DNA of 64,000 nucleotides from Isoperla grammatica (GCA_945910005.1 OX246738.1:23594186-23658185); one strand, 5' to 3'. Shown: positions 30,326 to 45,300, counted from the first letter of the stretch. Made by a program: numbers and translations. Notes: a model not told the origin generated them from the sequence alone.

Positions 30326-33300
30326 GTATGATAACCCTTGTATTTGGTGTTGGTGTTGTACTTGTTTCTCATGGAAGCTTAAATATTACATTTTGTTTCT
30401 CCTTTTTGCCATCATGACCAGGAGTAGTATTCCCCCCCCCCCCAGTGGTGTCAATACAATGCGGGCAATAATCTGGAATATATTTATATGACCACCCTTG
30501 ACTGCCAAGAGTTAACTATGTAGATTGTAGACTACTCATAGAAAACTGGTTCTACTTCATTTATTAAACATTCATTCGTCCCGCTTTTAGTCTTGTTTTT
30601 TAGGGACTTGTCCCGGTGTCCCCAAAACTATAGTGTACCCCCTAGGGGGATGCTGTTTTGTCCAGTTTTCGTAAATATGCCGATTCACTGTAAATCACAA
30701 TAGGCTAAATAAATTGTAAAATTGATATTCAAATTGAATTTGATAATTCATCTAAAATTAACCTTACCTACTTGCTTGCAAAGATCGTTATAAATGCTGT
30801 CTTGTTGATAAAAATAGGTATGGACGGTAGTGCAAAAAGTGTTCACCTCCGGTAGCTGGGGCTCTGCCCCATATCCCTTACAGCACACGCAACTACAAGC
30901 CTCAAAATTCTTAAGCATGCCTTACCTCTATGGAATTACCCAGCGATATTGTTTTGGAAATCCTAGAAAAGACCACTTCCATTTTGTGAGTAAAATTCTT
31001 GTACTTGCAAGTAGACTATCAGTACATCAACATCTCATCATTGAAATATTCTTTTGATTAAACCAAAACGTCGTGTAGGGATGCGTACCATTTGGAGTTA
31101 GTGGTAACTTGACTCGGGCAAGCGTTCAGTGTTTGACATGAGCCGCAACCACGGTCTAATAGTAGACCGTGGCCGCAATCATAAATAATTGTGCATTTGT
31201 AGAATAGACCTACATGAATTTGTAACATGTTCCAGTGTTACTCAGTCAACAGATCTTGCATCCAATTTCACCTGATACGTAGTAGACTTTTGGTGGTATT
31301 CTACATTACAAAAGCAACCATATTAGTGTAAATTGTCTTTTAGCCAGCTGTATTTTAGAATGATCCAAATGCACTCCAGAAAACCGAATTTCAAAATTTT
31401 CACCTGCGGCACATTTATGGGGGGTGTCCCCCCCCCCCCCCCCATTACCCTCCGTGCAAGGCCTCCTTTTTAGTTTTTATATGCGAGTGAGTACCTACCT
31501 TGCGGTGCGAGTGCTAATAACTTGATGCGAATGCATTATTTAGAATAATGTTCAAGGGTTGTTGGAGAGTGTGATAATTTTTATAGATCTATGTTATACA
31601 AGTTTACTGTTTCATAGGAATCACTGTTGTAGGGTACACCAGTTCCGATGTGCCCCACATTAGGGGGCTCGATTCATGAACATTTTCTTCTTGCTAACCC
31701 CTTTATTTGTTGCATTGGGGCAACTCTAGCATTGGCTTTTTCTACATAACACCAAGGTAAAAATAACCCCACCCAATAGTAGTGCGTTTAAGAAGACATC
31801 TTGATATATATTGTGAGGTTGTGAGGATGTCATTTTGCAGTTGCCCTACTGTCTGACTTCACTAATGTCATTTATTGTACAATGTACTGATAGGCCTACA
31901 TCGAAGCATATTGGCCTATTTAGGTATTTCATTATGTTTTAACAAATGAATAAGTCTAAATTTAGCCCATGTTATTGCGCTAGGCCTAGGCCTATACTAT
32001 AATACAAATGTGGTTGTATGTAAGCCACTCAAAATAGACTAGTAGATGCATTCTAGTGGCAAACAAATAAACTTCTATATTTACTCATCGTTGATTTGTT
32101 AAAACCATCGGTGGCGCAGATAAGGAGGTATAGTCCTCCCAACGAAACTATTCTCATGCTTTCATCACAGGCCATGTCCAGAATGGCAACTTAACTTGTC
32201 ATTCCTCCGTGTGCTTGATGGAAGATTGCGTCGGATTGTTCTCAGTTCGTGAGTTGGCCAACTTGTCCGATGTTGATAAATGGTAATTCTCTCATTTGTG
32301 TAAGTTGCTATTAATAATATTACACGATGAATATGTTTTTAAATTAAATATAAATATAAGTTTGTAGTACCTAACAAAACCAATAAGTCATGTTTGAAGA
32401 GAAGTGATAATTGAAAATAGATCACGGGAACCCAGCCATTCACAGCTTTTGATACCAAGAAATGGCGGAAACGCCGGTGTTGAAACGATTTTATTTCATA
32501 AAACTAAAGTAGGATGGAATATATACCTTTACAGTTTAGACCTAGGTACCTCTAGAACACAGTGGAATATTATAATAAAAACGTGCTGCGAGTAGTTACT
32601 CTATGGATCTACTCAGTAAAGTGTGACTATTTATACATTTTGACAGGCTTTTAATAAAAACAAAAGACTACCAATGTTGCTCACAGCTTGCTGGATTTTG
32701 ATAGTTCCTGTGAACTTCTTCGAATTCTTGAACTCTCATTGGCTACACAACAAGGTCTACTTGATCTCTGCCTAGCGGAGGCTCATCGAACTCCGGAGTT
32801 CGACGAGCCTCCACCAGGCGGAGATCAAGTAGATTTCAACGTTAGCGATCAAAGTTACATGATTGCAGTGCTGCGCCATCTTAGTATTCGGCAATAGTGC
32901 GCGCATGAACACAGGCAGTAAACCGTCCGCGGAAGTTTACTTCGAGGCCTCAGGGGTTATGACGAAAGCATGAGAATAGTTTCGTTGGGAGGACTATAGC
33001 TTAGCAGTGCTATCTATTGTTAGTTTGAGTCTCCTCTTGAGTTTTGAGGTTATTTTATCTGTCTATTTTTGTTTGTTTTTCAACAACATACACATAGTCT
33101 AGCAACCTGGCAGTCAGCTATCAAACACACACAAGCTCTGAGGAAGACTGAAGATTTACGAACCGGTCAAAATTGACAGAATTTGCAAATTACATTTTAC
33201 CGTGTACGCCATGCGGTATACCTAATAATTGAAAACAATTCCAGATGTAAGACCCTCTCATTTCAACTTAAATTGATCTGTTGTGGAGTGAGAACCTGAT

Positions 33301-36300
33301 GAAACTTTTCTATCCAAGTCTTTTCTTTGCACACATAGATTTTTTGTCATGTGCTAAGACTTTTCAAACTGTCTGCATTGACAAAATTAATAAATTTTCA
33401 ACTATTTCATGGCTCTCCAATTCTTGTTACTTTACATCTCAACTATTGTAATCATGCTGCTCAAGACGGATGAGGAGTGAATAGTGATGGATGAGATGAT
33501 TTAGGACAGATACAAAAACCGAACCGTGCTGTATTGGGATTCGAACCCACATTCCTACCTGTTGCCATATAACCTGGAACCTTCAAACCTGCCCCAGTTC
33601 CAAGGGGCAACTGCATGAGCCACCACAAATGGCAGCTATTTCATCAGCATGAGGGTACTTAGCATATGTTTGTGGACTTGATAGCAAGTGACATCTCCTT
33701 ATACTGGCCACGCCGCCGTAAGAAGCAAGATGAACATTGTACTCTAATTCTTATCGCTCCACCCAGTCTATTTCAATGGTATTTGCTGCGGGATTTCTCC
33801 ATACCTGCTTGTTATTGCCCACTGCATTGACTGCACCAATCATGATTGAAAATTTGAAATGCGACCTCACCATAGGTCTACATATTGTACTTTTTCCTGA
33901 TCGTTATGAATACATATATATTATACAGGGCATATGCAATATTATTTGTTTTAATAAACTCTTGTTTTATGAGTGGACTGGGCTTGTAGACCTAAGCTTT
34001 ATGTTCATAACTATAATTTCAGCCCATATGGCAAGAGCACGACTTCGAGACAGGCATCAAGAGAACTTACGTCACAAGCTGGAGATGCTTAAGGCCCAAC
34101 AGGGAGTGGCCTTGCTCGAGGAGGAGAGAGAGGAGGATGAACAGCCACAGGAAGAGGAGAAGGTCGTTATAAAGGTGAGGACAACCTCAATAAATATTAA
34201 GGGTTTCAAGTGGCACCTTTAACATATCAGCCTTTCCCAGTGGCTCCTGTGGCAATGACAATGACATTTGAGTTGACCTGCTTAGGGCTGCAAGCAACCT
34301 ATTGGCCAATTGTGGGCGGTCAGATAACAAGTGGACCTACAATGAGCTTTTCGCTTGTGCTTGTCGATAGTACAGAAATGCGCAAAAATAGAAGCTCACG
34401 ATGACTGAAAATTAAAAACAATAATATGTGGAAAAAGGCATCTACTTTGCAATGTATGGACTTTTAAGAAATGCTGATAAATTCTAGAAAATTAATCAAT
34501 GTAAGTCAATTTTACATGGTTTAAATGATAAAAAGTGGGACCTATATCAAATGATGAGTAGGTATGTAGTGGTGAATGGAAGAACACTGCATACAATATG
34601 TTGGGTTATTTCTTATTTTGCAATTTCAATTTTGAAGTAGGCCTACTTTGACCAACTTGTGATTATTTTGACCATAAATAACTAAGAACAGAGAAGTACT
34701 ATTCATATTTTGGAAGCCTTATGTGTGCCTGTCTAAAACAATAGGGGTTAGTGGCAATTCAACGACAGCATATTGGAGTTACATAGTAAACCATACAAGT
34801 AAGTAGGTAGGTAGGCCTAATTTAAACCATGCAAGTCACAAAAAATTGCTTTCATCCTTCGTTACTTTTTACCCAAATACGTACACAGAATGTGACATGT
34901 TTGATATGTGGCTTCAGGAGGAGCCCAGCGTGAAAGACGAAGAGGCCGTCTCCGAGCACTCGGAAGAGGAAGATAGCACCGACGAGGGGCCGGACAATGC
35001 CGCGAGCGCGATACTCTCCGAGTGCTTTGCTGACTACGACTCCGGTGGCTATAGTCCGCAGTACCTGGTGGCGGCGCAGCTGGATCCGGGGACGATAATA
35101 ACGGCAGAGGAGGACGATATGCAGAGACTTGTGTTTGCTAGGATTCAGGTGCAGGGCTCTGGCAGCAAAGTCGAGGTTTGTGGCATTACATACGTATGTA
35201 GTTATAAGAGAATTGAGTCGGAACATTTAGTTTAGTGGGGTACTATTTGATTATGAAAATATCCACCAATAATCAATAACCAATTATATTATAATAATAT
35301 ACAATATTAAGCCTTGCTATTGTGGCTAGCATTTTACAGCTTCATGTACAAAATCTATGTTATAGTTCTTTATTCACTATCACATGAGATACATAGGGAC
35401 CAAACTCTTGTTACAAGAGAGTTGATAGTCATAAAGTGAGTTTATAATTTAGCTGCCTAAAATATAAAAAGTAGGCTACATTAGAAGTAAGCCTAGAAGT
35501 AAGTAGTAGCATTAGAAGTAAGTATTATCATTGGTATTATACTATTGCATGATAAGTGGTTACCATTTATAGGGATATTTATTATTTAGGGTGGGTGGTG
35601 CACGAACCACCGGATTTTCTAGTTATTCATGGATATTTTATTATGCTCAATTCCCTGTTATTTTGTGTAAATTTGAATCTGCAAGGGCATATTTGCATTG
35701 AAACGAAGTTGATACTGAAGGCAGTAAATGTACGTAATCGATTCGACTTTCGATTACAGTAAAACCCCGATGGATCGTTCCCGCATCGGTCGTTTTCCCC
35801 GCCATGATCGCTATATTTAGAAAGTTTTTGTAAAAGTCCCATTTAAACAATGTTAAATTTTCCCGCATCCACCGTTCCTCAATCGATCGTTTTCCTCGCT
35901 GTATCGTTCAAAATGTTGCCATTCTCAATGTTAAATTTACCCTAATGGATCGTTTTCGACCAACCGAGCGAGTATGTGTGGCCTGTGCTGTTCCACCACT
36001 GATATCTCCTTCCACCCGCTACTGAACTGGCAACAGCGGACTGGCTATAAATAGACCGCCAATGAATAGACCGGTTCCTCCCCCCCCCCCCCCACACTCC
36101 GGAGCGCGCCCAAGCATCGTCGCATCGTTGAGTCATTGTGTTTGTACAATGCTCGAGCCTTCACAACAGCTAGCCAACCCCCTCCCTCCACTTTCAACCT
36201 GTTGCTGCAGGCTTTGTTTGTTCAGTCCAGTTCAGTCTTTCCGAGTTCACCGACCGTGTTTAGTTAAAATGGCAGTGTGTTTCATTTACGCGCGAGTGTT

Positions 36301-39300
36301 TTGCTAATAATATTGCGATGTTCTAGTGTCGTGTTTTCTAAGAGATTGTATTTTTGTTTTATTGAGTTGAAGCATGAAGTCGAGTGCGTCGAACCGTGGA
36401 CTCGTGGAGATTAGTTATCTGTGCGTAGAGTGATTTGTTAGCTTTCTCAACTTCTCCAGCTGTTGGAGGGCGTGGCCTCCACTGTCGTCTGCACTGTGTG
36501 CCCGAGTGGCAGAGTAGGCGGGCCTGACACATCGCGAATGTGGCGGCCAGCTGTAGCTTATAGTTGCCTACAGTACAACGTACGGTAGGCTTAGCCGTCT
36601 GAATTAACTTACTTCACCTACATATTTTAACTTCATTGTGCATATTTAACTTACTTATTAACACCATTAAATAACTAAATTGGTATATTCTTGTGTGACT
36701 AATTATTTCAAATGAAAAACCCTAGAAAAATCCTTTTTTTAACTTTTTTTTTTTTTTTTATATACCTAACTAGGCTTATTACATCGTTTTATTGAATTTC
36801 CCGTTTTGACCGTTTTCCTCGATCCATCGTTTTTTTGTACTCTACCATGGAAAACGATCGATAGGGGTTTTACTATTGGATTCAAAATGGCATCCAGCCG
36901 TCCACCTCTTCATTTCTGTTTCACAACAAAGTTCAATTTTGTCATGTTAGATTGTCATCTTTGTGATTTAATTTAACATCAAGAAACTTAAAAATATGAA
37001 TTTTTACTCTCGGTAGAGATGTTCAACTATATCGATTATTCGATACGGTATCGATATCGCAAGAAACTTGAGGTTAGTTTCGATATCAATATCGTAATGT
37101 TAGGCCCTATATTGAAAATATCAAGATATCATGGGTAAAGCATTACGTAGAGTGTAGAGATGTACAGGTAGGCTACTAACTGCAGTGACATGTACTGCAG
37201 GCCACGGTGAAAATACTTTAAATTGGCTACGATTTCTAATGTAACCCTATTGTTTTATTACTGGCTTCGAAAAAAATTTGATATTCCGATATCAGTGTCA
37301 AATTTTTAATAACGAAATCGGCAAAATGGCGCCGATATCGACAATGAAAAAAATATCCTTGAACATCTCTAAATCTTGGTAAATGTTTACTGTAGCCACA
37401 TGATGTAAAATGGCATAGGCCTACACATTTTTGGCAGTGATTTAATTAATGATTGTTGTTGTATGTTGTCCTTTAGAATGTCATCACTGCAGATGAAGTG
37501 GCCTTGCAAAAAGAGGCTAGAAAGGGAATGCTGGGAGACGAAGCAGAATTTTCAGTCGAGGCTCAGCTTGACAGTCAAGTGTACCTGTGGTCTGATAAAT
37601 ATCGGCCCCGGAAACCGCGATACTTTAACAGGTTAGTATGTTGAACAAGCCGTTGTGAAATTGATACTACTATAGTTCAACATATAAAAAAAAAAAAAAA
37701 AAAAAGAAGACATTTTTAGTTTGAGGACAGTGCAAGTACACCTCGGGCATTGTGCCCACATGAGTTATGTGAGGTTCAAGCACAGCAGTTACTATCATCT
37801 TTTCATTATTGGTTGACACGCCCCTCCAATTCAGCCCAAATAATTTAAATTTGGCTGGCTGTAGCTGAATACTGTTGGTTATGTAAGTCAACAACGATAT
37901 CTGTTCTTGCACCCAAATTCACAGCATAGCTACATTCCAGAATTCATTGGATTACTGATCTCACTTGAGCCAACAGTAATCCAAGTGTTCCAATGTTCAA
38001 ATGGGATGGCTTCTTACTAGGGCTGTGCGAGTACTCGAAAAGTCGAGTTCGGTCGAGTAGTTACTACTCGACTCGAGGTGATCGAGTTTTTCATGAAAAA
38101 CGAGTCGAGTTCGAGTAGTTTTGATCGACTGAGCCGCCGTATTCAACTGGCTAAAAATACCGCCAATAGGTAGCGCTAGTATCCAAAAATAGCTTAAGTA
38201 TCAATTTTATAATCGACTTTGAAGAAAAAGTGACCTATCGATCATTATCGAGCAGATCGATACACGCAGACGACGCTTATTAGGCCTATACTTCTGCAAA
38301 TTCGCAAAAAGTGTCTGCGTTTTTTGTGATAAGTGTGGATGATGTAGAAGTGGCAGCCAAACAAATGGAAGGGAATCTTCGAGAACCTAGGCCTACGAGA
38401 TCGCTGACGCATAGGCCTACCATGTTCAAAGAGCCTAGGCCTAGACCCTGGTCGTAGGCCTGGCCTAGGCCTAAAAGTACCTAATCATCAAAGATATTAT
38501 ATTCCCTACTGATCATCATGTATTTAGAATCATTTTTAAAACGTTCCATACAACTTAAGTTCAAAATGTAATCTTTGCATTATTAACCTCAAAATGGGGA
38601 AACACTCGCCAACATGGTCTCACAAAAACAAAAGTGGCGATCTGACAACCCATCTGCAAAACAGATTACACTGTAGTTCTATTGTTTCTCTTAAGTCTTT
38701 CTCCTGTGCCAGGTCCCCGTGTACTGTGTAGGCCTAGTCCTAGGCCTAGCATTTGGCCATGCTTCGAGCATAGCCCTAGCCTATCCCAAGACCCAAGACC
38801 TAGGCCAAGCTTTAGTACTTTCCTTGTCTAGATCACGTAGGCCTAGACCCAGTTGGCAGAATTTAGCATCGTTTTAGCCTTAAGCTGGGATTTCAGTCGA
38901 GGATAGCGCGGCGTGGCGCGGCGCGGATGAAGATTGCAGCCAATCAGCGTGCTCTATTTCTCAGCCGAGGAGAGCCGCGGATTTCTATCCGAGGATTGAA
39001 AATATTCAATATTCCAGCCGGCGAACTCCACGCTCGGCATGACGTCACTTTGAATGACCAATAAAAAATCGAGATTACGACAACAAACAAATGACTGAAG
39101 ACTTTGTCGAAAGATTATTGTTGCCTTGTTGGCTGTCGAAAAGAGAGAAATCATGTATAATATATTCCACAAACACTATACAAGTAATGTTTTGCGTGTT
39201 CAAGCGTGGAAGGACGTGGCGCAAGATTGTAACAACACAGGTAAGCAAAACGACTAGGCCTAGCCTAGGCCTAGGGCCCTAGGCCTAGGCCATAGGCCTC

Positions 39301-42300
39301 CGACATAGCCGATGGCAGCGCCACTGTTTTTCTCCTACCGGCAAAGTCGCGTCCTAACGAGTGTGTAATTTGAAACCGCGCGAAAACTTCGCCTATCTAA
39401 ATGCATGTAATCCAGAGCTGTCAGCAGTTGTGTATTTTCGAATTTTAACATTATCTTGTATGCGTTTAAGCCGTGGAAAGTTACTTTACGAGAGATATCA
39501 TGTAGGTCTAATAGATTTTGCAGACTATAGATTTAAAGACGGATAATGCGAGGTAAGAGGGCGAGTTTAGTCTGGCAGTAAAAAGTGTTCAAAACTCGCA
39601 CCGTTCATTTACAAAACTACGCGGGTAATAGTCACTGTAGGGTTTAGGCTCATATTTCCGTGTATCAAATGTAATATAGCTCCTAGCCTAGGCCTACTTC
39701 AAATCCAAAGACATAGACAGTCACAAAGTCACCTGTTAGATCAATGTAGAATGTAACCATTATGAGTTCATAATTCATGACGGGTAGGCCTAGACCTTTG
39801 ATGTGTAGGCCTACACTTTGTTTAGTAAAATTAGGACACTTGAACACCAAAAGTAACCAAACCTGTAATTCTTAATACAAAATACAGAATAGGCCCTAGT
39901 AGGCCAACAGAAAAACTTCTCCATCTTTCTAAGAACATTTTTCTATTGGGTGACCACCCAGGTTTTCTCAACCAAATCTTGTCTCACCGTACCCTACACT
40001 AGGTCCATGCTTCATGGCAGTACATACATGTTACACGAGCCTATGAGAGAACAACACCACATTGGCAATATTGATATTGATTGTGTGGGAACTGGAGGGT
40101 ATGATGGACTATCATGTAGGACTATCATGTAGGCCTGCGTAACTCTTCTTCCCGCCAACAAACTGTTTGCTAGCCTAGAACTACGCCTAGATTTGGCCTA
40201 GATGAAGTAGGAATTCTGACAGCTGTTATTAATGTTCATGGCATAGGCCTAAAAAAAGTTAACCAAGATCGGGAATAGGGCTTAATTCTTTAGCAATATG
40301 TAATTTTGTATTTTTACAATGTTTACTTCAAAGTACATTTGTCTACTAATTATTTACAAAAGGTTTATTGGTTAGGACTAGGCTCCAGCCACTGCAATGA
40401 CGTGACCAGAAAATGTAAACAAAGTGTTGATGCAGTGAGTCAAGTATGATTCTTTTAACAGCTTAAATCCACTGTTGTCTACTGTTCTTTTGCTGTTTTT
40501 CATTTGGAAATGCATACATGGATATTGTTTCATCTTGCTGGCGAACACGAGCATCTTACGACACAGCACATAGTTTAATTTATCTGTAAAGTAGCCATCT
40601 TGATGCGCGGGAGCCTCGGAGTAACATAAGGTCCACTAGATCGCTTGTAGAGTGCGCGCAGCGCGCGCGAGAGTGAATCCGGTAGACCTTGGGAGTTACA
40701 CACTCAAAAGGGCACTTTTTCGCCGCTAGAGCGTACCACAGTCTACGTCGGAGGCCTATAGATAGCGCATCGTGCAATCTGCAAGTGAAATGGCTGGCGA
40801 GGAGAATCCGCTCCACGCCACGCCACGCCGCGCCGAGCACATCCTCGACTGAAATCCCAGCTTTAGGCCTAGGGAGACAATAATATTGAACAAATTACAG
40901 TATATGCTTTTAGGCCAAGGCTTAGCCTAGGTGAACTCGGCGGTAGCTCAGATGGGGTCCTAGGTCTAGTCTGCCTAGTCCTCTACCGGTAGTTATTCCT
41001 TTCCTGTATCTTTTTATTATATTCAGGCACTACTCGAAACTCGCGAGTTATTTACTACTCGAACTCGAACTCGATTTGGAAAAGTGCTACTCGCACACCC
41101 CTACTTCTTACTTGTTCCAGAATCAATCCCAAGCTTCTCTCTCTCTCTATTTCTCTCTCTTCCTACTCCACCTTTTTCAACTGAGATTTCTGGGATTACT
41201 TGTGGTTGTGGCACAAGTTTGAATTGATTTAATTTTACATTGCACAGCATTCAACAATGTCGATACTAGGGATGCACACGATAATCGATATTGTCGATCG
41301 ATATTCGATAATCAATATAATTTCGATAATCGATAAAGAAAATATTATCGAATTATTTTTTCGATAATCAATACAGCGCCGATAATGGATAATAGAAATA
41401 TTATCAATATTTTTCATTTATCATGCGCTGGCACAGCTCGACAGAACCTCAGCCGCCTCGATCCTGCATAGACTTGTTGTCGCCGACAGCCGGGGTTGCT
41501 GGCCAGTGAGTCAAGCAGTGAGAGAGCGCGCAAATGTCTATGAGCTAAAGAGGGACTGAGACGGCGCTATGTTTTGTAGCCACGGCAAGCCACCCGCTGT
41601 GTTTTCCTTTTAGTATTCATTCATCGTGGTAGGTGGCAGAAAAAAGATCGTGTAGACAAGTAAAAAGTTGTTTCGTGTTCCGTTTTGGTATTGGTGCTTG
41701 GTGCTATTAATTAATAATTAGTGAATATTAAATGCCAAATGGCCGTACTGTTTAATTTCCTGCCCGTGGTATCCAATTTCATCGAATGTTTCGTAGGGAT
41801 GGTCGAATATTCGAATTTTTCGGTAATTATGGCCTGGAGCTGATTCGTTTTGAACTCACCTTTTTTATGTATTCCTTTGCGATATTGATAATTTGCGTAG
41901 TACATAATTGTTATTTCATTATTTATCTGTAAGCTACAGTGATTTTCAATACAAATAGTATCTTCTTTCATATTAAATTATCATTTTGAAGATGCATCGA
42001 TTTCACAACACAATCACGTTAAATATGGCAATATGGCGTACGTACGAGTGCGCAGCTGTTCGGAGCACACAAGAAGTGTGCTACCAACGTAAGTACATAA
42101 AAAAAACCTACATCTGAATGAAAGTGACTTTGCCCAGCTACCTGACATCCCACGAAATTCGGTTAGGTTAGGGGATCAGGTTGAGGATTGCCCACGAAAG
42201 TTAGTACGGTTACTTTCGTGGGCAATCCTCAACCTGATCCCCTAACCTAACCGAATTTCGTGGGATGTCAGGTAGCTGGGCAAAGTCACTTTGATTTGTA

Positions 42301-45300
42301 GATTGGCAGCACTGCAACGAACACGAAGCGGATAACATGGAAGAAGGTGTAAACTTTTACCATAAAAACTTTAACAATCATTTAATAACTTTCAAAAGTA
42401 AATACTATATCATAATGTACATCAAAATAAAGGCAATTAAACATTGATCAATAAAAATAACACTTCAAACAAAACTTCAGCGTTTTTCAATGAAAAAAAG
42501 TAAGTTCAAAACGAATCAGCTCCAGGCCATAATTACCAATTTTTCGAATAGTTCGACGAATAGTTTAGGAAATAATTCGATTCGAAACTCGAATACTAAA
42601 TAGGCATTCCAGAATTCAACGATTACTCAACACAGTCAACATACACGTTCCAATGTTCAACGGATTTATCACCGGTCGTGTGCCAGAAATCATCGGTGAG
42701 TCTTCGTTGAGTAACCAGACTCAACTAGGAAATAGTTCGATGACCCGTTGACATACGGCGGGAATGTAGTTCAGTTTCAAAATGGATGGAGTGCTTCTGC
42801 AGTCTGTTGCAAAAGAAACAACAGCAGAGAATGTTCAAGGTTTAACTTGGGTCGTCGAAAAGCAGGCTCGAAATGTGGACCAATCCTGTTCATCAACTTC
42901 TTTAATTAGAACGTAACTAGCATTAATTAACTATCAGAAGAATTCACTACAATCGACTGGCATGAAGCAAAATAAATAACTTACTGTGACAGACGTTCTA
43001 TTAAGACGAAAATGACGTCTAAAATCTTCGTCGTCAGTGTTCAACTACATTTACAACATAATTTCTAATTTTAGTCCGTTTGCGCCTCGGTTTTAATGCG
43101 TCGTCAGAGTTTTCGGAGTCTTCAGAATCTGAAATAAACGCAGAACATGCTGAAACGACCGAAGCGATGATGGGAGGAATAATTTCTAATACTTTGGTAT
43201 ATCATTTTGTAGGTTATGGATGATCGCGCCAACCCTGGTCATCGCTAGTGTTCCAATATTCACCGACAATTGCACTCAACGATGACGTCATTTACCGTTG
43301 AGTTGGTTGCATTTTCGTTGAATTTTGGAATGTACCTTAACTATTTGAAAATTCGAAGTATTCGAACATTCGAATATCCCGCCTTTTCGATAAACCGGAA
43401 ATGCGACCTCCCACCATTCCGCCGAACATTTTTCAATATGGCCGCCTGTATTTCTGTAGAAATACATTTGCAGAAGCATTTCCGGTTCCAGGGTTATTTT
43501 AATTTCATTTATTGTGCACCATGAGTAAAGCTGAAGATGACAGAGGCCTAGGCCTAGGCCCTAGGAGTAATACAAGAAAGAAAAGCGTGGTATGGGAGTT
43601 CTTCCTTGCTGGTTTAGGACTAGGCCTAGGCCTAGGCTAGGCTTAGGCCTAGGAAAGGTAAACTGGATCTAAATTGGGGTGTATATTTTTTTGTATCCAA
43701 TAAACTGTGATGAGATAGGCCTAGGCTAGGCCTAGGCCTAGGAAAGGTAAACTGGATCTTAATTGGGGTGTATATTTTTTTGTATCCAATAAACTGTGAT
43801 GGGATAGACTAGGCCTAGGCTAGGCCTAGACATTATGTCCTAACTCCTAACCCTATCCTCCAAGTTAAAAAAAAAAAAAAAAAACAGTAGACGTGTATAC
43901 TGTTTAGGCTTGGGCCTAGGCCTAGTAGGTCCCTACATTGTCTTTGAAATTCAATATAAACAACCATGCTTATTTATGTAGGCAAATTAATTAGGTTAGG
44001 GCCTCAACCATCCATATTATAACTGACTTGGTATTATTTCTTTATGCATCATACATTTATGTTCATGTCATTTACACAACTTGATTCCTTGTATTAAAAT
44101 GCCGATAACATGCGAAATATTCGAATTCGATATTCAAAATATTTTGGTCTCATTATTCGATATTCGTATTCGACTTTGAAAATTGGTATTCGCTCACCCC
44201 TAAATGTTTGTTGTATCAGCAATCAACAAACTGCCGAGACTCTTGTCGTCGGCTCACGGCTGGGATTTACGTGAGTGAGAGAGCGCGCGGATGGGTATGA
44301 GCTAAAGAGCGAGTGAGATAGCGCGCCTCGTAGGCATCGGTCGGACCAGCAGCGGCCGAGCGGTGAGAGAGCGCGCAAATGGGTATGAGCGTAAGAGCGA
44401 GTGAGATAGCGCGCCTCAGCCTCGGGGCTAGCAGCCGTGCAGTTTGCAGTTGCACTCGCCACTCGGGATCAACTCTCCGTCAAGAATTGCGTCTGTTCTG
44501 CCGACATTATCATTCGATATTATCGATCGATAATGCAGTCACCTTTTCGATTATCGATAATTTTAATTTTATCGATGTGCATCCCTGGAGTATACTATAA
44601 GTATAATACCTATGGAAATTAGAAAAAAAATTGCAATACACATGCTTGTATTATTGTTAATAGGCAACACGCGTACGATTTTTTTTGTTAAACCAAACAC
44701 TTAGTTTAATAGTATCAGATACAAAAAGTATATTAATGCAAGTCCCAAGTAAAAAAGAAATTTTTAAATAGGTTAAATGTGGTCGCATTTATTGAAGTTT
44801 AAACTCGGGGATCTGAAACTCGTACAGGTGGCTGTGACGCAATGATTCTGTAGACGTGGCGTAACAGACCAATCGCTGAGGCGGTGAGCGTACACAGTAC
44901 AAAACCATGACGTCAAATCCACTCTACATGGCGGCAGCTCGTTTTTCGCGCCCTTTTATTTATCGTTACTAAACCAATTATTTTGAGGCATAGACTGATC
45001 CGTTTCTCAAAATTCAAAGACACAAAATTATTAAATGAGTGACAAGGTAGGGGAGAGCGGGGTACAGTGGTGGGCATTTGTGTAAAGTATTTAATATTTC
45101 CGAAAGTGTATAATGAAAATGTCCGATTTTTTTTATATTACATACTCTTACTATGAGAAAACAATATCAGTCATACATTTTCATTTATTTTAGAAAACAA
45201 TGCAGAAATAAAATAAAGTACACACTTGTGTAAAACCGACCACTGTACCCCGATAGCGGGGTACAGTGGTGAAAAGAGTGGGGAACAGTGGTGAATGACA

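Larger units (their letters stand above)
30326..34022 (+). other. Cactin intron A (3.7 kb)
   Basis: Contains C-runs at 30430 and 31425, a copy of the GCTGGGGCTCTGCCCC module near 30850, an inverted-repeat element (32131-32996) and a tRNA-derived SINE (about 33400-33640). A 24-nt hairpin with CCACGGTCTA stem lies at about 31150. No other gene is seen. Confidence 0.6.
35176..37476 (+). other. Cactin intron C (2.3 kb)
   Basis: Holds a pogo-type element (35757-36875) and a hAT MITE (37014-37371). The rest is AT-rich without a gene. Confidence 0.6.
38018..41103. mobile_element. hAT-type element, 3.1 kb, perfect 8-bp TSD
   Basis: Ends TAGGGCTGTGCGAGTACTCG and ACTCGCACACCCCTA with the duplication cttcttac at 38010-38017 and 41104-41111. 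ACTCGA repeats fill both subterminal regions. No transposase is seen; a Harbinger element occupies 38883-40862. Confidence 0.88.
41822..42537. mobile_element. Unclassified 8-bp-TSD element (family E), copy 2
   Basis: Ends GGTAATTATGGCCTGGAGCT and AGCTCCAGGCCATAATTACC, with the perfect duplication aatttttc (41814-41821, 42538-42545). Internally it is homologous to 18527-19222 in opposite orientation. It carries the two divergent exons and an 81-bp perfect hairpin. Confidence 0.82.
41794..44202. mobile_element. hAT-type element nested in the previous one, 2.4 kb
   Basis: Ends TAGGGATGGTCGAATATTCG and GGTATTCGCTCACCCCTA; flanks aatgtttc(g) and aatgtttg match at 7 of 8 allowing one extra base. 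ATTCGAA repeats at both ends. It contains family E copy 2 and AGGCCT-rich tandem DNA. Confidence 0.72.
41267..44587. mobile_element. hAT-type element, 3.3 kb, host of nested insertions
   Basis: Ends TAGGGATGCACACGATAATC and ATCGATGTGCATCCCT; flanks gtcgatac and gagtatac share 5 of 8 bases, a weak duplication. Subterminal ATCGAT repeats at both ends. GAGAGAGCGCGC blocks recur near 41520, 44275 and 44365. It contains the hAT at 41794-44202. Confidence 0.68.

Noticed and set aside
30430..31440. C and G homopolymers (also 3587, 36076, 46930, 47275, 53617) as functional G-quadruplex sites
   Set aside because: Uninterrupted runs of this type are common slippage tracts and may be assembly-length artefacts; no G-tract spacing pattern is present.
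33120..33185. Possible third hammerhead (CTGAGGAAGACTGAAG...CGAACCGGTC)
   Set aside because: It has CTGA, GAA and GTC in roughly the right order, but no stem II or stem I pairing could be found.
34852..35226. Minus-strand 124-codon frame
   Set aside because: It is the antisense shadow of Cactin exon C.
42604..43333. Further MITE with ATTCCAGAATTCAACGA ends
   Set aside because: The ends match only over about 20 bp with mismatches and no duplication could be assigned, so it was not listed as a feature.
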